Source: Amycolatopsis oliviviridis | Lineage (GTDB): Bacteria > Actinomycetota > Actinomycetes > Mycobacteriales > Pseudonocardiaceae | Length of the DNA stretch: 64,000 nucleotides | Assembly (NCBI RefSeq): GCF_014654365.1 | Contig: NZ_BNAY01000003.1 | Span: 806,001-870,000 of the forward strand | Reading direction: 5' to 3' | Shown here: piece after piece, positions 1-9,176 of the stretch | How positions within the stretch are numbered: position 1 is the stretch's first letter | Layout of the letters: each line of letters opens with the position of its first letter | Notes under the pieces: generated by a model | Database searches by the model: none | What the model saw: only the letters and a program-made list of their open reading frames with translations | Told to the model about the DNA's origin: nothing | Program-made: the position numbers and the translations under genes

Positions 1-841
1 TCTGGCCACGCTGCACACCGTGCCGCGCCGAGGTCGGGTCGGCGTGGTGCAGGTTGTGCCAGGACTCGCCGAAGGAGAAGATCGCCAGCGGCCAGAAGTT
101 GGCCGATTTGTCGCGGGCGGCGAACGGGCGCTCACCGATCATGTGGCAGACCGAGTTGACCGACCAGGTCACGTGGTGCAGCACGCAGACGCGCACCAGC
201 CCGGCCCAGAAGAACGCGGTCACCGCGCCCCAGAACGACCAGGTGATCAGTCCGCCGAGGATCGCGGGCAGCACCAGGGTGAGCAGGCTCCACAGCCAGA
301 ACAGGTCGTCGACCTTCTTGATGGCGCGGTCCTTGAGCAGGTCCGGCGCGAACCGTTCCGCGTTGCTCTGGTCGCGGTCGAACAGCCAGCCCATGTGCGC
401 GTGCCAGAAACCCTTGGCGATGGCGAGCGGCGTCGTCCCGAACAGCCACGGCGAATGCGGGTCGCCGTCGCGGTCGGAGAAGGCGTGGTGGCGCCGGTGG
501 TCGGCGACCCAGGTGATCACGGGACCCTGGACGGCCATGCTGCCGGCGATCGCCATCACGACGCGCAGCCACGGCTTGGCCTTGAACGAGCCGTGCGTGA
601 AGTACCGGTGGTACGAGACGGTGATACCGAGTCCGCTGATCGCGTAGAAGACCACGAAGATGCCGACGTCGACCCAGGTCAGACCCCAGCCCCAGGCGAA
701 CGGGACGGCCGCGAGCAGCGCGGCGAGCGGGAAGATGACCCCGAGGTAGACCGACAGCTGCACGGCGCTCGACCGCTGCCCGTCGGTAACCGGCTTGGGG
801 CCCTTCGCGGGCTTCTGGGACTGGTCCAGGGTAGCCGTCAT
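1..841 (-). CDS. acyl-CoA / fatty acid desaturase (partial, 3' end outside window)
   Basis: This is a membrane fatty acid desaturase of the stearoyl-CoA delta-9 (DesC/DesA3) type, which introduces a double bond into a saturated acyl chain using a di-iron centre. About 280 residues are visible from the ATG at 841; the C-terminus lies beyond the window start. All three histidine boxes are present: HRYFTH near residues 78-83, HRRHH near residue 115 and HNLHH near residue 265. Hydrophobic stretches (for example residues 29-75) flank them, as in this family. The N-terminal 25 residues are polar and cytosolic. Electron donors are not encoded nearby on the visible side. A perfect palindrome 65 bp upstream suggests repressor control. 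The family assignment is firm; the exact substrate (acyl-CoA or phospholipid) is not shown. Confidence 0.93.
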   Translation of the reverse strand, partial: MTATLDQSQKPAKGPKPVTDGQRSSAVQLSVYLGVIFPLAALLAAVPFAWGWGLTWVDVGIFVVFYAISGLGITVSYHRYFTHGSFKAKPWLRVVMAIAGSMAVQGPVITWVADHRRHHAFSDRDGDPHSPWLFGTTPLAIAKGFWHAHMGWLFDRDQSNAERFAPDLLKDRAIKKVDDLFWLWSLLTLVLPAILGGLITWSFWGAVTAFFWAGLVRVCVLHHVTWSVNSVCHMIGERPFAARDKSANFWPLAIFSFGESWHNLHHADPTSARHGVQRGQ

Positions 842-905
842 GCAGTCACTTCTTTTCTACGCGCGACCCTTGAGGGTTTCCCTAAGGGTGTCCTTACCTA
901 CGATG

Positions 906-918
906 CCGTAAGTTACGG
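906..918. promoter_or_regulatory. palindrome in desaturase promoter region, likely repressor site
   Basis: The 13-bp sequence CCGTAAGTTACGG is a perfect palindrome (6-1-6) between the tRNA-Gln gene and the start of the divergent desaturase gene. TetR-type regulators of actinobacterial desaturases bind palindromes in this position, so it is a candidate operator. The cognate regulator is not in the window, and the assignment is inference. Confidence 0.4.
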
Positions 919-1015
919 TACAGGAGGTTTCGTCCCCTGTGGAGTGCCCGCGACGGCGAGGCAACCCCCGGGCGCACGTAGAGGTCTCCGGCATGGCTAT
1001 CCTGACCAGGATCGA

Positions 1016-1087
1016 TCCGCCGTAGTGTAATCGGCAGCACTTCAGATTTTGGTTCTGACAGTTCAGGTTCGAATCCTGGCGGCGGAG
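1016..1087 (+). tRNA. tRNA-Gln (anticodon TTG)
   Basis: The 7-bp acceptor stem pairs TCCGCCG (1016-1022) with CGGCGGA (1080-1086), followed by discriminator G1087; CCA is not encoded. The anticodon stem TCAGA/TCTGA closes a 7-nt loop TTTTGGT with anticodon TTG, reading CAA glutamine codons. The T-loop sequence GGTTCGAATCC is canonical. The gene sits alone, 43 bp ahead of a GGDEF gene. Confidence 0.95.
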
Positions 1088-1130
1088 CAGACGAACAGAT
1101 GACCAGCGGCGTTTTCAACGGTGGGGGTGT

Positions 1131-2879
1131 GTGCGGCTGACCGAGGACGCGACGACCAGTGGCAGGCGGCCGGCGCTTGCGGAGATGTCCGACGCCTGGC
1201 TCTACGGTCGCGCGCGCGAACTCGGGGCGGCCATACAGCGCGTCAGCTTCGCCGAACAGCTGGACATCGTCACCAGTCTCGACGAACTCCTCGACGAGAC
1301 GCAGCGCCGCGGCGAACCGCTGCTGGTCGCCCAGCTGCTGCGGTATTCCGCGATGGCGAGGCTGGTCACCCGCGGTCTCGCCGCCGAGGCCGAACCCAGG
1401 CTCGACGAGATGCTCGCGCACACCAGGCGGCACGGTCTCGCGCTGATGCGGGCCGACGCGCACGCCATGCGCGGCCGTCGTCTGGTGATCGCCAAGCAGG
1501 AGGACGCCGCCCTCACCGAGATCGCCAGGGCACTGGCCATCCTCGATGACTCCGCGGTCCCGGACCGCCAGGTCGGCAGGCGCAACTGGGACCGGATGCT
1601 GTCCACGACCCTGGTCGACTGCTGGCTGGTGCTGAACCAGCTCGGCGTCTACGAGGCGGCCGAGGAGGCCATCGCCCGCGCCGCGCAGGCGATCCGCGAC
1701 AGCGCGAGCCCGCACGAGATCGCGCTCCAGCTGATCAACCGGGTCAAGATGCTGCTGGGCTGGGGCCTGCGGCTCGAACGCATCGAGCGCTACGACGAGG
1801 GAGCGGACAAGTTCCGTACCGCGGCGTCGATGGCGCAGGCCGCCGAAGGGCCGTTCACCGAGTCGCTGTTCCCGCGCAAGGCCAACCTGCCCGCGATCGA
1901 CCAGGTCGGCGTGCTCGCCGCGGCGGCGGCGCTGGCGTCGCCCGATTCATCGCATATCGAGCGGCTGAACTCGCTGTTGAACCCGGAACTGGTGTTCCCG
2001 CACGAACGCGAGATCATCGCCATCGCGCTGGCACGCTGCCTGGACAACGCCGGCCGCCGCGAAGACGCGCTGCAGGTGCTCAAAGAGGTCCGCGAGGACA
2101 ACGAGGACGGCTCGCTGCCGTCGATGCGGCTGAACCTCGCCCGCGAGCTGGCCAGGCTCGACACCACCCCGGACTACGCGTCCGGGGCGAGCCAGTCGCT
2201 GATCGACTACGCGACCATTCTGGAGACGGAGATGTGGTCGCTGCGGGAATCGCAGATCGCCACGCTCAACGCGCGCCGGGAGCACGAACGCCTGTCCGCC
2301 GAACACGGCGCGATCACCCAGCAGGCCCTGCAGGACCCGCTCACCGGGCTGCCGAACAGGCGCGCGCTCGACGAAAAGCTGCGTTCGCTGGCGTCGTCGG
2401 CGGACGCCCAGCCGCTCGCGGTCGCACTCGTCGACCTCGACGGTTTCAAGGACGTCAACGACAAGCAGTCGCACGCCGAGGGCGACAACGTGCTCCGTGT
2501 CATCGCGAGCACGCTGCGCGACGCCCTGCGCGGCGACGACGTCGTCGCCCGATATGGCGGGGACGAGTTCATCGTGCTTCTACCTGGGGCTCCGGCGTCG
2601 GCGGCGAAGCAGGCGCTGGGTCGTTCTGTGAATGCCGTCGCATCTCTGCCGCACCATCTTTCGCACGGCGTCACCCTCTCCGTCGGCCTCGTCTCGCTAC
2701 GCCCGCAGGAGCGCGCGGAACAGGTCCTGGCACGCGCCGATGCGGCCATGTACCAGGCGAAACGTGGCGGAGGGAACCAGGTTTCGTCGGTGAACTCGAT
2801 GGCCATCGATCCGGCGACCGGATGGCCCGGTGAGGATGCTCCGACCGACCCCGCGTGGGACTCCGAGCAGCCCACGTAG
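1131..2879 (+). CDS. GGDEF-domain diguanylate cyclase with TPR-like N-terminus
   Basis: The 582-residue protein probably makes cyclic di-GMP from two GTP. The C-terminal domain (about residues 400-560) carries DPLTGLPNR at its start and an intact active-site motif YGGDEF. The inhibitory I-site RGDD lies exactly five residues before GGDEF, so product feedback inhibition is likely. The first ~390 residues are soluble, alanine/leucine-rich and helical, with no membrane segment or PAS/GAF motif. They resemble the TPR-like sensor halves of Streptomyces and Amycolatopsis GGDEF proteins (inference). No EAL domain is fused. The start is GTG; an earlier ATG at 1099 is out of frame and stops at once. 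It lies just upstream of glmU, with a 44-bp gap. Confidence 0.88.
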   Translation: MRLTEDATTSGRRPALAEMSDAWLYGRARELGAAIQRVSFAEQLDIVTSLDELLDETQRRGEPLLVAQLLRYSAMARLVTRGLAAEAEPRLDEMLAHTRRHGLALMRADAHAMRGRRLVIAKQEDAALTEIARALAILDDSAVPDRQVGRRNWDRMLSTTLVDCWLVLNQLGVYEAAEEAIARAAQAIRDSASPHEIALQLINRVKMLLGWGLRLERIERYDEGADKFRTAASMAQAAEGPFTESLFPRKANLPAIDQVGVLAAAAALASPDSSHIERLNSLLNPELVFPHEREIIAIALARCLDNAGRREDALQVLKEVREDNEDGSLPSMRLNLARELARLDTTPDYASGASQSLIDYATILETEMWSLRESQIATLNARREHERLSAEHGAITQQALQDPLTGLPNRRALDEKLRSLASSADAQPLAVALVDLDGFKDVNDKQSHAEGDNVLRVIASTLRDALRGDDVVARYGGDEFIVLLPGAPASAAKQALGRSVNAVASLPHHLSHGVTLSVGLVSLRPQERAEQVLARADAAMYQAKRGGGNQVSSVNSMAIDPATGWPGEDAPTDPAWDSEQPT

Positions 2880-2923
2880 GATCAATGCCCGACAACCACC
2901 GTTGGTGAAATGTTGGGAGTGCC

Positions 2924-4411
2924 GTGACCGGCCCGCTGAGCACGTTGATCCTCGCCGCGGGTGAGGGCACCCGTATGCGCTCGTCCACCCCGAAGGTGCT
3001 GCACCCGATCGCCGGCCGTCCCCTGGTCGAGCACGCGGTCCGGGCCGCCGCGGGACTGAGCCCGGAACACCTGGTCGTGGTCGTCGGCCACGGCCGCGAC
3101 TCGGTCGGCGCGAAGCTGGCGAAGGTCGGCGAGGCGCTCGGGCGCGAGGTCGTCACGGCCGTCCAGGAGGAGCAGAAGGGCACCGGGCACGCCGTTTCGT
3201 GCGCGCTCTCGGCGCTGCCCGCGGGGCTGACCGGCACTGTGGTCGTCAGTTACGGCGACGTCCCGCTGCTCGACACCGAAACGCTCGCTTCCCTGGTCAC
3301 CGAGCACACCTCCACCGGGAACGCGGTCACCGTGCTGACCGCCGTCGTCGAGAACCCGACCGGTTACGGCCGGATCGTCCGCGACGACAGCGGCGTCGTC
3401 ACCTCGATCGTCGAGCAGAAGGACGCCACTCCGGAACAGCGCGAAATCGCCGAAATCAACTCCGGCGTCTACGCCTTCGACGCTTCCGTTCTGGTCGACG
3501 GTCTTTCGAAGCTTTCGACCGACAACGCGCAGGGCGAGCTTTACCTCACCGACGTCCTCGGCATCGCCCGCGGCGACGGCAAGGGCGTCGGCGCGCTGGT
3601 CATCGACGACCCGTGGGTGACCGAAGGCGTCAACGACCGCGTTCAGCTCTCCGTCCTCGGCGCCGAACTGAACCGCCGGATCGTCCGCGGCTGGCAGCGG
3701 GCGGGCGTCACCGTCGTCGACCCGGCGAGCACCTGGATCGACGCGGGCGTGACCTTGTCGCGCGACGTCGTCATCGAACCCGGCGTGCAGCTGAAGGGGT
3801 CGACGTCGATCGGCGAGGGCGCGCAGATCGGCCCGGACAGCACTCTGGAGAACGTCTCCGTCGGCGCGGGCGCGTCGGTGGTGCGGACGCACGGTTCCGA
3901 TTCGGAACTGGGCGACGGCGTGAAGGTCGGCCCGTTCACCTACCTGCGTCCCGGCACCAAGCTGGGGATCAAGGGCAAGCTCGGCGCCTTCGTCGAAACG
4001 AAGAACGCGGACATCGGCGCCGGGACGAAGGTTCCGCACCTGACCTACGTCGGCGACGCGACCATCGGCGAAAACAGCAACATCGGCTGCTCCAGCGTCT
4101 TCGTGAACTACGACGGCGTGAACAAGCACCACACCACGATCGGCTCCCATGTGCGGCTCGGCGCGGACAACACGTTCGTCGCCCCGGTGACCATCGGCGA
4201 CGGCGCCTACAGTGGGGCAGGCACCGTGATCAGGCAAGACGTGCCCCCGGGCGCGCTCGCCGTGTCCACCGGGCCGCAGCGCAACATCGAAGACTGGGTG
4301 ACCCGGCGCAGGCCGGGCACACCCGCGGCGGAAGCAGCTTCCGCCGCGAAGCAGGACACCACCGCCGTGTCCGATTCAGCAAAGGGAAACGACGGGGAGT
4401 CGCCAGCATGA
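2924..4411 (+). CDS. glmU: bifunctional GlmU: GlcN-1-P acetyltransferase / GlcNAc-1-P uridyltransferase
   Basis: GlmU makes UDP-GlcNAc, the precursor of peptidoglycan and of mycothiol. The N-terminal pyrophosphorylase domain begins with [11 protein letters not shown] and has the downstream metal/substrate residues expected ([15 protein letters not shown]). From about residue 270 a left-handed beta-helix of hexapeptide repeats carries the acetyltransferase, with TYVGDATIG and NYDGVNKH typical of GlmU. Its 495 residues match the actinobacterial length, which includes a disordered Ala/Ser-rich tail. The GTG start at 2924 follows a GGGAG ribosome-binding site. The stop codon overlaps the prs start by 4 nt (ATGA), so the two are translationally coupled. 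The glmU-prs pair is conserved across Actinobacteria (Rv1018c-Rv1017c in M. tuberculosis). Confidence 0.97.
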   Translation: MTGPLSTLILAAGEGTRMRSSTPKVLHPIAGRPLVEHAVRAAAGLSPEHLVVVVGHGRDSVGAKLAKVGEALGREVVTAVQEEQKGTGHAVSCALSALPAGLTGTVVVSYGDVPLLDTETLASLVTEHTSTGNAVTVLTAVVENPTGYGRIVRDDSGVVTSIVEQKDATPEQREIAEINSGVYAFDASVLVDGLSKLSTDNAQGELYLTDVLGIARGDGKGVGALVIDDPWVTEGVNDRVQLSVLGAELNRRIVRGWQRAGVTVVDPASTWIDAGVTLSRDVVIEPGVQLKGSTSIGEGAQIGPDSTLENVSVGAGASVVRTHGSDSELGDGVKVGPFTYLRPGTKLGIKGKLGAFVETKNADIGAGTKVPHLTYVGDATIGENSNIGCSSVFVNYDGVNKHHTTIGSHVRLGADNTFVAPVTIGDGAYSGAGTVIRQDVPPGALAVSTGPQRNIEDWVTRRRPGTPAAEAASAAKQDTTAVSDSAKGNDGESPA

Positions 4412-5388
4412 GCTCGAAGTCCGGAACACCGAAGAAGAACCTGATGCTCTTCTCCGGGCGCGCCCACCCGGAACTCGCGGAAGAGGTGGCCAAGCACCTC
4501 AACGTGTCGGTCGTCCCGCAGACCGCGCACAATTTCGCCAACGGGGAGATCTTCGTCCGGTTCAACGAATCGGTGCGCGGGACCGACGCGTTCGTGATCC
4601 AGAGCCACCCGGCGCCCATCAACGAGTGGGTGATGGAGCAGCTGATCATGGTGGACGCCCTCAAGCGGGCGAGTGCCAAGCGGATCACCGTGATCATGCC
4701 GTTCTACCCGTACGCGCGGCAGGACAAGAAGCACAAGGGCCGCGAGCCGATCTCCGCGCGCCTGATCGCGGACCTGTTCAAGACCGCCGGCGCCGACCGG
4801 ATCATGACGGTCGACCTGCACACCGCGCAGATCCAGGGCTTCTTCGACGGCCCCGTCGACCATCTGCTCGCGCAGAACGTGCTGGCCGCGCACATCAACA
4901 AGACCTACCAGGACGAGAACATCACCGTCGTCTCGCCGGACTCGGGCCGCGTGCGGCTGGCCGAGAAGTGGGCCGCCCAGCTGGGTGACCGGCCGATCGC
5001 CTTCATCCACAAGACGCGCGACCCGGACAAGCCGAACCAGGCCGTCGCCAACCGCGTCGTCGGCAAGGTCCGCGGTCAGCTGTGTGTGCTGATCGACGAC
5101 ATGATCGACACCGGCGGCACGATCGTGAAGGCCACCGAGGCCCTCCTCGACGAAGGCGCGTCCGACGTCGTCATCGCCTCGACCCACGGCATCCTGTCCG
5201 ACCCCGCCACCGAGCGGCTGTCGAACTGCAAGGCGCGCGAGGTGATCGTCACCAACACGCTGCCGATCCCCGAGGCGAAGCGGTTCCCGGGCCTGACCGT
5301 GCTGTCCATCGCGCCGCTGCTGGCGCAGGCCATCCAGCAGGTCTTCGAGGACGGGTCGGTCACGTCCCTCTTCGACGGCAACGCCTGA
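4408..5388 (+). CDS. prs: ribose-phosphate pyrophosphokinase (PRPP synthetase)
   Basis: The enzyme transfers pyrophosphate from ATP to ribose-5-phosphate to give PRPP for purine, pyrimidine, His, Trp, NAD and arabinan precursor synthesis. The 326-residue protein is the usual class I length. Visible signatures are the flexible-loop motif [29 protein letters not shown], and the PRPP-binding loop [12 protein letters not shown]. It starts within the glmU stop codon (ATGA overlap) and is followed by a strong hairpin at 5395-5457 that ends the operon. Confidence 0.97.
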   Translation: MSSKSGTPKKNLMLFSGRAHPELAEEVAKHLNVSVVPQTAHNFANGEIFVRFNESVRGTDAFVIQSHPAPINEWVMEQLIMVDALKRASAKRITVIMPFYPYARQDKKHKGREPISARLIADLFKTAGADRIMTVDLHTAQIQGFFDGPVDHLLAQNVLAAHINKTYQDENITVVSPDSGRVRLAEKWAAQLGDRPIAFIHKTRDPDKPNQAVANRVVGKVRGQLCVLIDDMIDTGGTIVKATEALLDEGASDVVIASTHGILSDPATERLSNCKAREVIVTNTLPIPEAKRFPGLTVLSIAPLLAQAIQQVFEDGSVTSLFDGNA

Positions 5389-5394
5389 TCTCAG

Positions 5395-5457
5395 CGAAGC
5401 AAGGGACCTTTGCTCTCGCTCTCTTCCGGAGAGTGACAGCAAAGGTCCCTTGCTTCG
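5395..5457. terminator. long hairpin terminator, member of a repeated hairpin family
   Basis: A perfect 20-bp inverted repeat (5395-5414 with 5438-5457) encloses a second stem (CTCTC/GAGAG at 5419-5423 and 5429-5433). It starts 6 bp after the prs stop and is followed by a TTTT run, so it should terminate glmU-prs. The arm core AGCAAGGGACCTTTGCT recurs in the hairpin at 33930-33997. Confidence 0.8.
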
Positions 5458-5516
5458 TTTTCGGCTCCTCGCGAAACGACGCGCGCCCGGCCGCCCGGCG
5501 TGGCTAGGTTCCGTTC

Positions 5517-6386
5517 ATGGGGAAATTCAAGTTCGGCGTGAACCTGTGGGGCGCCGAGAACCGCGAAGAGTGGGTCGCGAAGTGCCTCCGCGTCGAGGCA
5601 CTCGGCTACGACGTCATCTCCGTGCCCGACCATCTCGGACCGGGACGGAACGCGCCCTTCCCGGCTCTGACGATGGCCGCCGCGGTCACCCGGCGGCCGC
5701 GCGTCGGCACTCTCGTCTCCAACGTGCCCTTCTACAACTTCGCGCTCTTCGCACGCGAAGTCGCCACGACGGTGAAGATGACGGGTGACCGGCTGGACCT
5801 CGGCCTCGGCTCCGGGCACATGAAATCGGAGTTCGACGACGCCGGACTGCCGTGGATCCGGGCCAAGGAACGCATCGAGTACCTCACCCAGAGCCTCGGC
5901 CACCTGCGCGAACACTTCGTGAGTGAGGGGATCACGCCCCCGCCGCTGCTCCTCGCGGGCAACAGCGACGGCGTGCTCTCCCTCGCCGCCCGCGAAGCCG
6001 ACATCACCGGCTTCGCGGGCCTTCGCCAAGCACCGGGAAAACCGCCGGGCACCTTCCAGCTCGATGACGCCGAGCGCATGGACGAACGCGTCGCCTTCTT
6101 CCGCTCGCAAGCGAACGGTCGCGATCCCGAACTGAACATGCTCGTCCAGCGGGTCGTCGTCACGGACGACCGGCGCGCGGCCGCCGAATCCTGGCACGAA
6201 GAGGATCCGGACGGCCTCGATGTGGACAAGCTGCTCGAAACGCCGCAGTTGCTTTTCGGAACCGTCGACGAGATCGTCCGGCAGCTCCAGGAACGTCGCG
6301 AACGCTACGGTTTCTCCTACATCACGGTGTTCCAGCCGATGCTGGAAACGTTCGCTCCGGTCGTGAAGGAACTGTCCGGTCAGTAA
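5517..6386 (+). CDS. LLM-class F420-dependent oxidoreductase
   Basis: This 289-residue protein belongs to the luciferase-like monooxygenase fold (TIM barrel), the class that uses reduced F420 or FMN. Recognisable parts are the N-terminal FGVNLWG strand, the SVPDHLG segment, the conserved LDLGLGSGHMKSEF loop and the C-terminal YITVFQPMLE. It matches the probable F420-dependent subfamily common in Mycobacterium and Pseudonocardiaceae. The substrate is unknown. It is monocistronic, 60 bp after the prs terminator. Its last 7 bp overlap the 3' end of the convergent reductase gene. Confidence 0.85.
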   Translation: MGKFKFGVNLWGAENREEWVAKCLRVEALGYDVISVPDHLGPGRNAPFPALTMAAAVTRRPRVGTLVSNVPFYNFALFAREVATTVKMTGDRLDLGLGSGHMKSEFDDAGLPWIRAKERIEYLTQSLGHLREHFVSEGITPPPLLLAGNSDGVLSLAAREADITGFAGLRQAPGKPPGTFQLDDAERMDERVAFFRSQANGRDPELNMLVQRVVVTDDRRAAAESWHEEDPDGLDVDKLLETPQLLFGTVDEIVRQLQERRERYGFSYITVFQPMLETFAPVVKELSGQ

Positions 6387-6997
6387 GCGACGCAGAAACG
6401 CTGACGACGGCGCTCCGGCTTGTCGATCTCGTCGACGAACGCGATCGCGTAGTCGGCACCGCTGATCTTCGACCCGCCGTTCTCGTCGGTCAGGAGTACG
6501 TCACCGCCGAGCCGGAAGTCACCGGTCCGCTCGCCCTCGGCCCACGCGCCGAACTCGGCGGCCGGGCTGAGGTAGAACCAGTCGACGTCCTCAGGAAGCT
6601 TCCGGAACGCTTCGAGCACCTTCGCGTGCGCTCCCGCTTCACCCTTGTACTCGTCCGGGAACTCGGGCGTGTCGATCAGCCGCGGTCCGCCCTCGGCCAC
6701 GTGCAGGCTGCCGGCCCCGCCGACCACGCCGATCCGCGCGCCGTTGTCCTTCGCGACCCGGGCGATCGAGGGCACCGCGTCGAGCAGACCGCTCTGCCCG
6801 TGAACCGCGATGACCAGGACATCGGCGCCCTTGGCGACCTCGGCGAGGAAGCCCTCGTCGTAGAGCGACCCCGCCTGGGTCCCCTCGCCTTCGGCGTTCC
6901 GCGACACCGCCAGGACCTCGTGACCGCGGCCGCGTGCTTCCGCGGTGATCTTCCCGCCCGCGTACCCGGTTCCTCCGAACACAACCAACTTCGCCAT
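6380..6997 (-). CDS. NAD(P)-binding Rossmann protein (NmrA/SDR-like, putative reductase)
   Basis: The 205-residue protein has an N-terminal dinucleotide-binding motif GGTGYAGG and a Rossmann fold of the atypical SDR type (NAD(P)H-binding, YwnB/NmrA-like). It lacks a clear YxxxK catalytic pair: the region WFYLSPAAEF stands where the active site would be, as in other YwnB-like proteins. The start chosen is the ATG at 6997, preceded by AAAAAGGAG at good spacing; an ATG ten codons upstream in the same frame would place the Shine-Dalgarno inside the coding region. It is convergent with the F420-type oxidoreductase and ends 7 bp inside it. The substrate is not known. Confidence 0.8.
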   Translation of the reverse strand: MAKLVVFGGTGYAGGKITAEARGRGHEVLAVSRNAEGEGTQAGSLYDEGFLAEVAKGADVLVIAVHGQSGLLDAVPSIARVAKDNGARIGVVGGAGSLHVAEGGPRLIDTPEFPDEYKGEAGAHAKVLEAFRKLPEDVDWFYLSPAAEFGAWAEGERTGDFRLGGDVLLTDENGGSKISGADYAIAFVDEIDKPERRRQRFCVAY

Positions 6998-7092
6998 CGC
7001 GTTCTCCTTTTTCATCGGCGACGACACCGATGCTAGGAACGCAAGATCGACTACTTCAACGTATGTAACGCACCCGTGGGTGAGCGTCCAGG

Positions 7093-8214
7093 TCAGCCAC
7101 CCAGCGTGGCGAACTCGGACTTGAGCTTTTCGCGTACGCCGTTCACGTCGACCGGGACCCGGACCTCGCCGCGGGCCGCGGGCTTCGCCTGCACCTGGTA
7201 GCTGGCGTTCCGATTCGGCAGTTTGAACTTGACCTCGCAGGACATGCTCGTCGTGGTGTCCGGCGCCGCGTTGGCGTCCGCCGTGCAGGTTTGCGCGCCG
7301 AGCGACTGCGCGGAGAACTCGACGGTCAGCGTCAGGTGCACGGGGGTGCCGCTCGCGCCGCCGATGACGGTGTTGGCCACGCCGATGGTCGCCCGGCAGG
7401 TCCCGACGAAGTCCGTGCAGTCCAGTTTGTCGTCGACCACGCTGACACTGACCTGGGTGAGCGCGTCGAACGGCTGCCCGACCCCGCCGATCGCGCCGTC
7501 CAGATCGGTTTGGAGTTTCTTCAGCGCGTCCCCGGCGAGCGGTGCGACCCGCATTTCGGCACCGAGCGTCTTGCCGCCCGCCGCGTCGACGAGGGAAGGC
7601 GCGAAACTGACCACGCGGTGCGGCGCCGCGGTGGTCACCCGCAGCGTCCCGAGCCCGCTCCCGACGTCGTAGACCTCGGTCCCGTCGGGCAGCTTCGACC
7701 GCACCGGATCGGTCAGCCGGTTCATCGCGGACACCGCCGTCCGGAGCGTCGACGCCGCCTTGCGCGGGTTGAGCGCCTCGACGGCGTTCACCGGCAGGTC
7801 GGAGCTGTCGGTGCGGACCCAGTTGGTGCCGTACTGCTCGCTGTTGCCGAGCCCGTGCGCTTTCCAGTACTCCGGGCTCGCCGAGAGATACAGCTGCTTG
7901 TCGGCCGAGATGACCTGGATGGTCTGGCCGTCGACCGGCAGCGCACCGTGCGCGCTGCCGTTGCGGGTGATCCGGAACTCCAATTCGGCGGGTTTGCCCG
8001 AGGCATCCTTGATTGTCGACTTATAGACAACCGCGGGCGCCTGTTCGAGCTCCTTCAAAGCGCTCTCGACAGCGCCGCGCTGCTCGGCGCGCCGGTCCAC
8101 CCGCTGCTGCTCGGCAGCCGAGATCCCCGCCGCCCCGTCGATCTCGACATCGCAACCGGCCACGAGGCAGCACAAGGCGGCGATCGCGCCGATCCTCAAC
8201 CGTCGTGCCGGCAT
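7093..8214 (-). CDS. exported lipoprotein, LppX/LprG-like beta fold
   Basis: The 373-residue protein starts with a basic n-region (MPARRLRIG), a short hydrophobic stretch and a lipobox LVAGC with the modified Cys near residue 19. It should therefore be a membrane-anchored lipoprotein facing outward. The segment with conserved glycines, YLSASPEYW and a Thr/Ser-rich barrel-like sequence resembles the LppX/LprAFG group and related actinobacterial lipoproteins that bind lipids (inference). The C-terminal third has two cysteine pairs (CTDFVGTC; TCTADANAAPDTTTSMSC) that could form disulfides outside the cell. In M. tuberculosis a lipoprotein gene (lpqT) also lies between prs and rplY, but I do not see clear homology. 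Confidence 0.7.
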   Translation of the reverse strand: MPARRLRIGAIAALCCLVAGCDVEIDGAAGISAAEQQRVDRRAEQRGAVESALKELEQAPAVVYKSTIKDASGKPAELEFRITRNGSAHGALPVDGQTIQVISADKQLYLSASPEYWKAHGLGNSEQYGTNWVRTDSSDLPVNAVEALNPRKAASTLRTAVSAMNRLTDPVRSKLPDGTEVYDVGSGLGTLRVTTAAPHRVVSFAPSLVDAAGGKTLGAEMRVAPLAGDALKKLQTDLDGAIGGVGQPFDALTQVSVSVVDDKLDCTDFVGTCRATIGVANTVIGGASGTPVHLTLTVEFSAQSLGAQTCTADANAAPDTTTSMSCEVKFKLPNRNASYQVQAKPAARGEVRVPVDVNGVREKLKSEFATLGG

Positions 8215-8554
8215 TCCGCCCCCTTTGTCTCACGTGCGAGGAGATCACACCTTAGAAAAGGGGTCCCGCACCACCGCATCCGCGGGTTCCTCAAGCAGCT
8301 GTCACCGACTTGTCACCTGAACGAGCCACCCGGCGGGACCCGTGCACGACCGGTTGGTCTACACTTTCCCGGTCTCGGCGAGGCGGGTTCCGTGAGCACC
8401 TGGTGCCCGACGTGATCGACGCGGCGGCTTGAGTGGCCACACGCTGTCGAGCACGCCTGTGGAACTCGCCGCCGAACACCAGAACCGGCCCGAACCATCC
8501 CCACCTCAGCATGCTTTCGCTGAACATGTTGGTGAATTGAAGGAGTGCTACACC
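8215..8554 (+). promoter_or_regulatory. 340-bp gene-free stretch with the rplY leader and promoter region
   Basis: No gene is supported here. An in-frame upward extension of rplY to 8429 is open but lacks L25 similarity and a ribosome-binding site. TACACT near 8358-8363 could be a -10 element for rplY, leaving a leader of about 190 nt. The true rplY Shine-Dalgarno GAAGGAG lies at 8539-8545. No terminator is evident. Confidence 0.3.
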
Positions 8555-9166
8555 GTGTCCGAGGTAAGCCTGTCCGTCGAGCCCCGCACCGAATTCGGCA
8601 AGGGTGCCGCGCGCCGTACGCGTCGCGCGGGCAAGATCCCCGCGGTGCTGTACGGGCACGGCTCGGACCCGCGCCACTACGCCCTGCCCGCCCTCGAGTT
8701 CGCCCGCGTCGTGCGTGAGAACGGCAGCAACGCCGTCATCAGCCTCGACCTCGACGGCAAGAGCGAGCTGGCGCTGACGAAGACCATCGTCATCCACCCG
8801 CTGAAGAACTACATCGAGCACGTCGACCTGCTGGTCGTCCGCCGCGGCGAGAAGGTCACCGTCGACGTCCCGGTCGTCGTCACCGGTACCGCGGGCCCGG
8901 GCACCCTGGTCACCACCGACCTGGACACCCTCCAGGTCGAGGTCGAGGCGCTGCACATCCCCGACCAGGTCGAGGTCTCGGTCGAGGGCGTCGAAGCCGG
9001 CACGCAGATCCTCGCCTCGCAGGTCACCCTGCCGGCGGGCGCCACCCTGGTCACCGACGCCGAGGCGCTGGTCGTCGCCGTCAACGAGGCGCCGTCCGAG
9101 GCTTCGCTCGAGGGCGAAGAGGGCGCTGCCGAGGCGGCGGAAGCCCCCGCCGAGGACGCCGAATAA
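8555..9166 (+). CDS. rplY: 50S ribosomal protein L25 / general stress protein Ctc
   Basis: This is the long (CTC/TL5) form of ribosomal protein L25, which binds 5S rRNA. The 203-residue protein has the N-terminal L25 domain (residues 1-95: [24 protein letters not shown]) and the C-terminal beta domain (to about residue 180), then an acidic Glu/Ala tail. The GTG at 8555 is chosen because GAAGGAG precedes it by 9 nt and because homologues begin with the same SEVSLSVE-type segment. pth follows after 10 bp and is probably co-transcribed, the same pairing as Rv1015c-Rv1014c. Confidence 0.95.
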   Translation: MSEVSLSVEPRTEFGKGAARRTRRAGKIPAVLYGHGSDPRHYALPALEFARVVRENGSNAVISLDLDGKSELALTKTIVIHPLKNYIEHVDLLVVRRGEKVTVDVPVVVTGTAGPGTLVTTDLDTLQVEVEALHIPDQVEVSVEGVEAGTQILASQVTLPAGATLVTDAEALVVAVNEAPSEASLEGEEGAAEAAEAPAEDAE

Positions 9167-9176
9167 AGTCACCCGT

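Noticed and set aside
2882-4237. long open frame antisense to glmU (451 codons), and many similar frames opposite other genes
   Set aside because: These are typical by-products of very high GC third positions: low complexity, rich in Arg/Gly/Asp, no family similarity, and covered by a clear gene on the other strand.
8429-8554. N-terminal extension of rplY (42 codons in frame)
   Set aside because: The extension has no L25 similarity and no ribosome-binding site, whereas GTG 8555 has GAAGGAG upstream and gives the normal N-terminus.
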